Shown: one piece after another, positions 14,101 through 26,100 of the stretch | Position numbering within the stretch: the first letter of the stretch is position 1 | Layout: each line of letters opens with the position of its first letter | NCBI GenBank assembly: GCA_013365325.1 | Contig: JABVXV010000005.1 | Location: 496,001-560,000 of the forward strand | Length of the DNA stretch: 64,000 bases | Direction of reading: 5' to 3' | Source: Dipetalonema caudispina | Lineage: Eukaryota; Nematoda; Chromadorea; Rhabditida; Onchocercidae | The notes under the pieces: model-generated | Told to the model about the DNA's origin: nothing | Seen by the model: the letters and a program-made list of their open reading frames with translations, nothing else | Databases searched by the model: none | Program-made: the position numbers and the translations under genes

Positions 14101-17100
14101 CCTTATCGCAAACATATGTATTGCATGAGCGTAATATAGAGGATGTACAAGATTTCATTGAAAATTTGGTTCAAGTTCGAGAGTTACTCAATGTACAATT
14201 TCAAAGTGCTGAAGAAGCGGTCCTGAAAAGAGGATTATGGTAACAATGAATGATATTTCTTGAGTCGTTGTAAACTTTCACGGGAATTAATTTATTAATT
14301 GTTCATAAATTTAATGCTCTATGCAAAATGAAGTTTTTTGAAAAGGTGATTGCAGGATAGCTTAAGCTAAGTAATTAGAAGAACTTAGATTAATTGCTGG
14401 TTTAATTTGTTCCGTTAAGGCATTATCACTCTTCTGATTAGTTTGAATCTACAGGTATCCTCTAAAATCTTTTCAGGAAACTAATGAATAATCGCATTTT
14501 TTTCCAACATCCTGATCTTATGCGTCTTCTAACAGTGCATGAGAATATAATGTGCATTATGATGAATGTCCTCACAGCGCAGCAAGGAGCTGCAGATCAT
14601 GGCGAACATGCAGAACATGTTGAAAATACTGAAGAAATTGCAAAGGCACAAGAATTTAAGGTAGAAGAGTAAAGAGAAATTTGGTATAATGAAATTAATA
14701 TTAATATAGAACAATTTAGACAAAAGAGATTTAAATCAAAAAGAAAAAAGACTAGAGGTAAAATTAGTAGAAGTTCGAATCTAATGACCTTTAAATGAAC
14801 AAAATGTGAGAGTTTTGACAGGATAGATTCAGGACATTTCTGAACAGACTAACCTTATATGCTTGCACAAATTTGGACTATATATCGAAGTTTTACATTT
14901 GTTGCTATCTGACTCTGTAAATCTTCACGTTACAGGTATATCCTTAATTTCAGGATGCGTCCGAAATGGTCGTTGCATGCTCACGTTTCTTGTGTTATTT
15001 CTGTCGAACTTCTCGTCACAATCAAAAAGCTATGTTTGAACATTTGCCGTTTTTGTTGGATAACGCAACTATGCTTCTTGCAAGGCCCAGTTTGAGAGGT
15101 AATGTGAATATTTATTTCTCAATTAATGATTTCCCCATTTATCTAGTTTACGAATTTTTCAAATGTCATAAAACATAATTTTTATTTTCTTCAAAACCAC
15201 AGGTTCGGTTCCACTTGATATTGCATATTCGAGTTTCATGGACAACAGTGAGTTGGCTTTGGCTTTAAATGAGGAAGAGCTTGATAAAGTTACAGTATAC
15301 CTTAGCAGATGTGGATTGCAGGTGAGAAAGATTTGATACTTCAAATAAATTTCATTTCAAGGGCAGGATTTTTTCATTTCTTGATAAATAATCTGATACA
15401 GTCATCTAATAATCAGCGGAACTGAAAATAATGCACCCAATTTTCGACAGTATTCAAAAACATCTTCGAATAGGCATTTCCAAAGCGTAATTTTTCATAC
15501 TTTTCAGCCAAATTTAGAACTGGTTGCCAAAGGTTATCCAGATATTGGTTGGGATCCAGTGGAAGGTGAGCGATACATCGATTTCCTGAGATTCTGCGTT
15601 TGGATCAATGGAGAAAGTGTTGAGGAGAATGCGAATTTAGTGATACGATTGTTGATTCGTCGACCGGAATGTCTTGGTGTTGCACTAAAGGGTGAAGGAC
15701 AAGGATTATTCTCAGCATTTAAGGTAGCTTGCGAATTTCTAAATTGGTCAAAATTTTAAATTGCCAATATCTGACGCCTAAAATTAACCTTAGAGAAACA
15801 AAATAGTAAATATCAAAAAGAAGTTCTCGCAAAAATTACATAATGACTTACATACTTGATAATCCTGAGCCGATTTCAAGACTATAAGAAGTTTGTGACT
15901 TTCTACAGTCGTTTTGCGGGATATTAGAAGCAAAGTTTATGATTTTATGATATGAAGTGTTCAAAATTTAACGCATTGATCAGTATTGCAGAAATTTCAA
16001 AAGAATCTTTTACAGGAAGCGATCGCACTTTCAGAGGATATCCGAGCATTAGAAGAGGATAAGAATTGTGCTGTCATTCATAGCGCATTGCTAAGAGAAC
16101 AACCGTAGTTGCTTTCCAATTTTTTTTAATTTGATTTTATAATATTTCGAAGTATCATAGAGAATTAAACTTTGGAATCTTAAATAAGTATGAAAATAAT
16201 TTGGTTATTGTTTGTCACATCATTCTTATAATTTTTAGCTTTTGTTTGCCTTCAGACATTATCCAAGCAAAGAGATAGAAGGTGAAGATTACGTTGACCT
16301 CGGAGCTGCAACGCTTGATTTCTATTCTTCACTCGTTGATTTGCTTGCTAAATGTGCTCCCGACAAAATTAATATACAAGTAATCTCGAATTTCAATATT
16401 TTTATTAATTCAAGGAATCTGTTCAGTAAACGTAACCATTCGAATAATCTTTCAGGCTGGAAAAGGTGACTGTATGCGAGCCCGAGCCATATTGCGCTCA
16501 CTAATTTCATTAGATGATTTGGGTCAAATTCTAGCCTTACGTTTCACTATACCAAATTTGATAGCATCAGTGGGAACGGATGGTTAGTATTTTAGTTTAT
16601 TTCCAGTTAATTTTTTTTTCTCTTAATTTGATGAGATGGTTTTTATTTGTCAAGTATTTTTAAGTGATCAGTATGGGTTATTTTTTCTTAATTTGATGTT
16701 TCTATTTAAAGTTATAATAGGATAAAATTTTTTCCAAATAGAGAGAAATTTATGTTGCAGATATTAGGCCATTACCTGGTATTCTTCCGAATCATAAGCA
16801 ATCAGTTCTTCTATTTCTCGATCGTGTTTATGGTATCGATTCACAGGAAATGCTTTTCCACTTTCTCGAAAAAAGTTTCTTACCTGATCTTCGAGCTGCT
16901 ACAATGATGGATTCGGTTAGTTTGCATGGAAACCATAAAGAAAATTTATACAGAAAGATGTTTAGACTTTATAAGTTATTTTCTTCAAGTTTACATCTCT
17001 TCCTTATTAACGTAAGAATTTTTTTTTTACTAATTTTTTCTTCATTTTACTAAATTTTTGAATAAACCTTAAAAACTTAGGAATTATGTCAGTAGTTTAA

Positions 17101-20100
17101 ATCACACAACATTTGTGTCTCAATCCTATTAGATTTTGTTTTCCCATTTTGCGTTGTTTTTTATGAAGACGTCGTTTAATCTCCGCCATCAATATCTCTG
17201 ATCCCAAAAATATGCAACCTTTAAAATGGCAACGCAAATCTTTCAGAATTAAAATTTTACTGTTCAATTAAAATTAGTTACTTTTCATTACATATTATAG
17301 CCATGCTCAGTGGAAAGTGATACGGCGTTAGCATTGAATCGGTATTTGTGCAACGCTGTACTACCGTTACTTACCAATCATTCGTATCTTCTCGCTGATG
17401 CTGAACACCACGCTGCACTACTCGATACTACGCTGCATACGGTTACTGATCTTTTTTTGTTTTGAAAAAATCACAATTACTCGTAATAATAGTGAAATTT
17501 TTTCTGCAAATTATTTTATTTATCAATTGAAAAAAGCTCTATCAATTTGTCAACTTTATCAATAGAATTGTAATTTTAATAGTCAACTTGAAGAATATTA
17601 AATAAGTAATTGTTAACGATTATGATTCTTCTTTTTATGCATTTTACTACACTTTAGGTCTATAGTATGAATCGTTTGCGATCGTTAACTAAAAATCAAC
17701 GTGATGCAGTATCAGACTTTCTGGTTGCTATCACTCATGAACTTCCTCCAGCAATGATGGTTAAATTAATGCGTAAAGTTATTAGTGATATTCAGGAAAT
17801 GGATGAGAATCTTTTGGTTCCATTAAGGGTATGTTTCAATTAAAAAAAAGCTACAATTTCTCTCTGATATAGTCATATTATCTCAGTAATTTTATTTCAT
17901 TACTAAATTAATATCAGTGATATTGCAAGTAATATCGTAATATCTTAAACTTGCAAATGACAACGATTTTTATCCTTTGTGTTGATATAATTCAAATGAA
18001 ATCACGTATGAATGATTAACTTATAGATTCTAACATTGCATTACGAACGTTGTACGAAATATTATGGATCGGGTAATATTTATGGAATAGCTTCTGAGAC
18101 AGAGAAGAGATTGTCCATGTTGCTTTTCTATGCCATTTTCGATTCACTTGGCAATAAACAGTATAATCCGGAATTATTTGGGAAAGCTCTTCCGTGCCTG
18201 ACTGCTATCGGTATATTTTTGACTTCATTATGATCAGCCAGGATAGTTTCAATTCTCTTCTTTTCTTTTTTTTTCATCTATTTTCATCTTACTATTTTTG
18301 TCTCCTTCATATTTCTCCTTCACGATTGCTTTTATTTCTTTTCATATCAAGCTGAAAATCTGGGATCCAATTATATTTAAATTATTTTCAGTAAAAGCAA
18401 TAAAAATTAATTATGATCTACAGGTTCAGCAATATCACCAGATTACACGTTGACGACGACAGGCGATGATACGGATAAGATTCAGAAAGGAAAAGATCGT
18501 GGAATATGGAATCCGGATCCTGTTGATGTCAGTAGTATTCAGCTTGATGATGGCCTGAAATCGGTGATCGCCAAATTTGCAGAACATTTTCATGACTCAT
18601 GGGCCAGCAGGAAGGTAAAAGCTTTAACAAGTGATATAAAATGCGCTGAGTAAATTCGTAACGTAATTAGATAAGAATTAAAGTTTTTTGAGAGTAAAGT
18701 AAATCTCGAGGAAGTGAAGATCTTGTCAAACTCTGAAAATTATTCGTGATCTCTTCCTATTTTCAAGCATAATATATCGCATATGAGGTTTTTATGCAAC
18801 AAAATTTTTGTCGATGTATTTGATTTTAAATTATCTTTTTTTTTTTTACAGATTGAAAAAGGATGGAATCACGGTGAACTGTATTCACGTCAAAATCTCA
18901 CGCATCCGAGATTAAAGCCTTTCGCACTGTTGCCTGATTTTGTAAGTGTTTATTCTTTTACGTAAAAAAAAAAAATGGCAATTACAAGAAGCAATTTGCT
19001 CTATGAGATTAAAGTAAAAAGAAGATTTACTTTTAAGGAAAATAGTAACAGAACAAATAGTTCAAATCTCGAAAATTGAATTTGTTGCCCAAATTGACAA
19101 GTGTTACCTTTTCTGTGTGGCTTTTTTTTTGAATGTCAAAAAATGAATTTATAGGAAAAAAATTTCTATCAAGAACGTTGCGCGGAATGTTTGCGTGCTC
19201 TGTTGGTATGGAACTACTCGATCGAGTTAATGGATCAGGATGCGGCCGATAAAGCTGATCAAAATGATATTTCGTTGGGTACCTCGAGTAGGTATTTTTA
19301 TTAGTGAAGTAAAAAAGCTTTTTTGCAAATGAATTTGATGCTGACCTATTTCACATCCATTAGAGGAGATACCTTAAAATGTTCTATTAGCGTATCTCTT
19401 TTTAAAGAGGGAAGAGGGCTTAATTATTATCTATCTATCATAAAATTGTTTCCGGTTTCCATCACTCTGCTTAAGGGAATATTGAACATTATTTGTTCCG
19501 AGATCTTTGCTTCGATCTATTCTAACAGGATTCCCCATAAAATCCATGATATAATTGAGAGTTGATTTCAAAGTGTTCAAAAGCAAACTCACATTAATTT
19601 TCAGTTGAAAATTTCAATCCCAGACCAGTGGACTTATCGAGTATGACGTTGGAGAAAGATATGACGGGTATTGCAGAAAAAATGGCCGAAGAATCCCACA
19701 AAATATGGGCTAAAAAGGTTTGTTAGCAAATCAAATTGTTCGTCCTTCAATTAATATAATTTTCTCATTTTAAGCTTATTAAATCAAAATTTCTTGCATT
19801 TTAGGTATTCGCAGATTTAAGCAGAGGAGGCACTATGCCACCACAACTTGTGCCATGGGATTTGTTGACTGATTTTGAGCGTCGAAAAGATCGATTTCGA
19901 GCTGCGGAAATTCTGAAATTTCTTCAGTATCATGGGTATCGCGTTTGGAGGTAGATATCTATTCAAATCTCTTCTTTTCATTTCGATAGGTGTATCAAAG
20001 GCTTTTCTTAAGATAAGAATATTTAGTGATTTTAATTACTCGGAAGTATAAGTAAAAATAATTATTATTACAGTTTGGATAAAGTTGAACCATCTGCGGA

Positions 20101-23100
20101 ACGTGTCAAAACTGATAGTGAACGTAGTTCAGTGGAGAAACGATTTGCGTATAACTTCCTAAAGAAACTGATCCAATATTTAGATCAAGCATCTCTTAAA
20201 ATGAAGACAATCAAGCCTAGTCAAGAGCTTACCCGTCAGAATAGCTTTAGGAGAGAAAGTCAAGATGTGAAATTCTTTGAAAAGGTAAGTACGTCTTCCA
20301 TTTTTGGGTTTTTCGGGCTTCAACTTTTCGATGTGACTATCCTTCGTAAATTTAAGGTAGTATTACCTTTGATGCATGCGTATTTCAATGCACACAAGAA
20401 TTATTTCTTGGCCAATAGCAGTATCGTGCAAACCGGAATGGCTTCCGATAAGGAAAAGGAAATGGTTGCAAAGTAAGTTTTTTGATTAGAGCTATTCAAC
20501 TATGTGGGAAAGTGTATCGTAGCATTTTTCTTTAAAAATTATCTTCTGCCAAAAAATTGAATGTATAAGACACAAATATCAAAAGTTTAGAGGAATGTGA
20601 CCCTCAGTTTCTTTGAGTTTTCTGTGATTCGACATCCGTTTTAGCGCTATTTTGTTTCGTACTTTCTACTTAAATAGAAATGATTAAAATTTCAAATTTG
20701 TATAATATTGAGTAATTTTCACTTTAACAGTTTATTCTGTCGACTGGCATCACTCCTTCGCTTAAAAAATCACGCTTTTGGAAGTGTTGCAAAGATAACC
20801 GTCCGATGTTTACAAGGCCTTACCCAAGCACTTGATTTGAGGTATGTTTTTCAGAAAATCTGGATTACCACCGACGTATTTCAGTAAAACATTGATTTGG
20901 ATCAGTCTTCTATCAAATTTCTTTCCAGAACACTAGTAAAAATAAATTCGGACATTGTGCGCACTGGTTTGTTGACATTTTTCAATAATTGTGCGGATGA
21001 CTTGTTTTCTGCTGTCGAAGAACTGCAAAACGGTGGACAATACTCTTTATTGCGAGGCCAGAACTTGAAATCATGGGTATCATTGGAATTTGCCAATCAA
21101 ATGATTATTCCTGTATTAACGACGATGTTTGTACATTTGGCCATAAATCATTTTGGCAGCGATTTATTATGTTAGTTTATATTCTGCTTTTCTTAAATTT
21201 CAGGTTAAAATTTGATAGTTGCAGAACTTTTAGCGAATTTGTTTCACAAAGTGTATTTATTTCATTTTTTGTCATCTCACTTCATTTTCTAGTGGATGAA
21301 ATTCAAGCAGCATGCTATAAAATTCTGGACAGTGCATATCTCATGAATATTTTGGCCTCAACAACGTCACAAAGGAAATCAATCGCTTATGAAATAGATA
21401 AGTAAGTGTTATTTTGATATCATTTTTTGGGCGCAAAGGGAGACAGACGATAGATCTCTACTGAAAATGTCGAGAAATATATCCGAAATCTAGGATAGAT
21501 TGAAATTTTATATATAACATTGTTAATCTTATTGCAGACATCGTCCAGCTCTTGGTCAATGCCTTGCAGCATTCGCTGGTTGCTTTCCTGTGGCCTTTTT
21601 GGAAGATCAGTTTAATAAAAATAATAAATATTCATTAATAGCTAAGTCTCAAGATCAATCCGTACAAGTACAAGGTTTGTTAAATTTAAGAAAGTAACGT
21701 TCTATGATTATGCAAAGTAAGTTTATGTTAAATAATCTGGCCTAGAGTATGAGTATTTCTGAAAAGCGTTTGCAGTATTCAGGAATAATTACATTACTAT
21801 AGGTAATCATAAATATTTTTAAATATTAGTTTTCTTTTTATTAAATTTAATAATGACTTTGCATATGAGTTTGATATGATTAAAGGGAAATTGGTTTATT
21901 TTGAACTTAATGTCAGTGATAAATTAAATTAGCTTAATCGTTTAGAAATGTTGCAAAATCTGTTGGCACATATTCCACAAATGGATAAATTATTAACGGA
22001 TATAGAACAAGTGGGACAATCAGGTGGCATGTATCGCGAATATCCAGCCATTTATGATGTCGATTTACCATTTATTTGTTCCTATTTGACTTACTGGTGG
22101 CAACTTGGTCCAGATGGCAGTAATCGATCTACGTAAAATTTTTATTTAAAGTTCAAAAGTTGAATGTTTTTAATAAATATCGTTTACATGTTAGAAGTCT
22201 GTCACGAGAAAGAAAAAGAATAGATTTTCTGAGATTTAGCGATAATTGTGTATTTTCTCGTTAGATCCCGCAAAATTTTCCTACAAAAATCTGTTAATCT
22301 CACCGTCATTGTCACTTTTGCAATCCCTCAAGTTGAAATATAGTTTTAAAAATCTTAATTTGCAATACTTAAAATCAAGCAGATCATCGTATTTACTAGT
22401 TTCTAGCAATGATTTCATATCGATAAACTCTTAGTTGTCTTTTTTCTACAGAATCCTTGATTTTAGTGTTCCGGTCACAAATGTTGGCAATGAATATATC
22501 AATCGAATCTTCCGTGTACTTCTCCAAATGATTCATAATCATATTGGTGTTGAAAATGCTTCCTGGCTTTGCCGGATTAATTTCTTCTCCGTCCAAATTA
22601 TACCTTACGTGAGTAGTGATGTAGTGAAAGACTATATGCTTCCAGTTGCAGAACGTCTACGGCGTTTGGCGGAAAAAGCATATCGGGAAGAGGAACATAT
22701 GCGCACTCATCCTGATGATGCTGATGAAGGGACTGTTGCTGAGGTAGGTAACTTTAAAATGACTTTTCCTTAATTGACACATATTTTATATCTAAACTAA
22801 AAGATATAACGTTATGAATAGCAGTATAAGTGTTATAAAAGCTGAAAGGTAATTATTGAAATATGCATTGCAATGTAATGCATGCTGCATGCATGGTATG
22901 AAATCCTACACTTAGTGACTTTCAGGATAATGCTCATCTTGTACGTGACGTGTATGCTTACTTTCCAATTTTGATGAAATATACCGACTTGCATCGAGCG
23001 CAATGGTTAAAATCACCATCTTGGGAAACAGATGGTATTTATGAGAATGTTGCTGTCATTTTCAAGGTATGCTAAGATAAGGATGACATTCTGTCTTAGG

Positions 23101-26100
23101 GAAGCAAAGTATCAAACAGATAAATTTATTGCTGCAAAGTCGAAATCGCCAGACTATTGCTCATTTAACAATGGTTATATATCCATTATCTTGATGGATC
23201 TACAGGTGATATATGTATTTCAGATCTGGTCCCTTTCACAGCATTTCAAGCGTGAAGAATTAAATTTTATGGCTCAATATGAAGATGAATCAGTAGCTGG
23301 TGGTACTGGTGAAATGAAAACTGGCAAAGCTGCTATTGCAGAACGTAAAAAGAAACGACGTGAAGGACAGGTACTTGAATAGAAGTTTGTTTGTGTAAAT
23401 TTCGTATTGTTTCTAGGCTGAACATAAACAAAGCTATAATTTTATTCAGATACGCAAATATAAGCATGCAAGTTCGATTGTAATTGCTTGCCTGAAACGG
23501 TTATTACCGGTTGGTTTAAATGTATTCGGTGGTCGTGAATTGGACATAGTACAACAAGCAAAAGAAAAGTTCTTGGCCAAAGAACCAGAAGATAAAATAC
23601 GTGAACTTGTTCGTTCTCTTCTTGAAATACCATCTAAGGTATGTTTTTAGATGGTTGATTATCGCAATATATGATGAGTGGTAGAAATGATTAATATTTC
23701 CCTAAGTTGTACTATTGCTTATTGAATTTGGTGATTAAATTCTTTGGCATTTTAGACAGATCCGACAGATAAAAATGCTTGGCAATTAAATCTTTATCGC
23801 AAAATCGGGAAATCTCAAATGCGGAATAAAGATGTAATGACATTGGATGGGATAGTCGAGAAAATAACAAGTATGGGCCAAGTGGTCGCTATTCTACACG
23901 TTGTAAGCTATTTTAGTTTCATTTTTGAATTAACAGAACGTGTATTTAATTAACAAACTTTGAACAAATGAATGCAATTTTCGAAATAAATTAAACTGAG
24001 ACACTTTTTTGCTTGCAGTTAGGATAGATTACAGTGCTGGTGTAATATAACCTTTGATGCATTAGGAGCAAAAGTGATGCCGATATTTAGTAGAATTTGC
24101 TCTAAGGTCACAATGAAATAAATGACATTCGAATCCTCTAAAACTCCCTAAAATGACATAATATTCGTAATTCTGCATAATCTAATTCGCACATTATAGC
24201 AAGTTATTCGGAAATGGAACAATAATAGTAATGTTATTAGCTTATTTCTTTTCCATCTCTTTCTTCTTCTTCTTGTAAAAGCCAGAGAACCTAATAGTTC
24301 AATGCTTAAGTTAAGGCTTAAGCCAAAGTAATGCAATAAAATTGAATATTCAAGTAGAATAAGTTGACATACGAATATCAGCATCACTTATGTTTCATTG
24401 TATTAGTATATACACATTTAAATGGCATGATAGTTCTAACAAAGTATATTTAGTTTAGCGGTTTGATCTCATTATATATGATCAATTTCACTTTAACCAG
24501 AAATGAAAATATTATATTCAATGAATTCCGATTGAAAATTTATAAATCTATTGCTTGTACCAAAATAACGTCATGCCTTAAATATCAATCTTTCGTCAGA
24601 GTTTGAAACTTGCAATTTTTAAAACGAATTTTTTTTTTTCACCATCATAAAAGAAGTGTTTCCTAAATTATTGCAAAACACTAACTTGTCATTAAATAAT
24701 AGGTCAAATTTCATCAAATTGTTGTTTCTTAAATTGAAAAAAAGCGCCATTTTGACTTTGTAGAATTTTTTACTTCTACTTCTGCTTTTTGTTGCAAGTT
24801 TTTTTTTTTTTGTTTCTAAATTTGTCAAGTTTTACATATCTCAAGTTGCTGACTTCTTTATTACAAATTACTAGTCTTCCCCTAATTGGACATCTTTTTT
24901 TTTTTCACAAAGATCTAATCCATAGATGATCAGTGCACATTACGAATTGTCTATCACTGATATTTATAGGAAACACTTGTAAAAATTCAGAAATGAATGA
25001 TGATACGGGTCAGTTTATGCTAATAAGGTCTCTTTTCACTCCGTTTTGATTTTTTCTCATTTGGCTATGTTATTTTTATAAATTAAATCTTCCTATCCAT
25101 TTATCTTTTACCTTTCCGTATAGAAACATTGATGCATGACAGTCCCGAAATCCAATCTGTCTCGTTGGAAATTACATTGGGTTTTAGCTTTTCATAGACT
25201 TCATTCAAATTATTCTAATTCTAATCTTTCATGGATCTAGCATTAGCTAAAGTTGTTGCTAAAAAGAAAACCACTTTTCATTCTTCTCTATTTTTCAACT
25301 TTCTTATTTCAGTAAGAAGAAAAATGAGTAAGAGTCTAAACTTGTCAAATATGTTTGCATATGAATAAAAGCAGTAACCGAATTTCAATTTCATTTCAAA
25401 ATAAATGCACTAAGGAATTATATTAGAAGCTCAATCTGATTGAATCTCTCATGTTTACAAAATATTCAGTGAATAATCCAGTTGAAAAGGAATGAAGCAA
25501 TTTGTTTTCAACATGCATTACAGATGTATGTATTGGTGGAATCAGAAACCTTGATGTAAAGAGAGGTGTTTCAGTACCATGAATTTTATGAAATAGACAA
25601 ATGATTATTATTCCTTTCCCTGTTTTATAGCCTTTTTAATGTTTTTAACAGTCTCATGAACGTTCTGAGATCCAAATTTTTGAATTGTTTGTCGATCACC
25701 TTTGATTGAATTGAGATCCTCTACTTCCTTACTTCTTTCTCCCCTTTGAAAAACTTTAACATCTTTGAGAAAATTGATTTGTTGCATTAGAAATTGAATT
25801 AAAAATGAAATATCAACTATTCTATGATTTACTAATAATCTCTCAGATTTTCGTTACCTATACACCAATATATCAAAATTTTAGTTTACTGTTTTCAAGA
25901 GTAAATATCTGATCTAGCTTAGTATTTGAAAAATGCAACTATAGCTCAAACTAATGAAGAATTTAAAAGGAACGACGACCATAAGGAGATATGATGGATG
26001 GTTTGAGTTCTGAATGCAACCGTAAAGCGGTTAGCTTCCGAATGATTGTTCGCTTTCAGGTTTTCAATATTAATGCAGAATGAACGAATGCTTCTACTTG

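Noticed and set aside
23067..23223. Open frame through the RyR intron into exon 23224-23370
   Set aside because: The intron is 157 nt, so retention shifts the frame and meets a stop two codons after the donor; no acceptor in the right phase is present for a longer exon.
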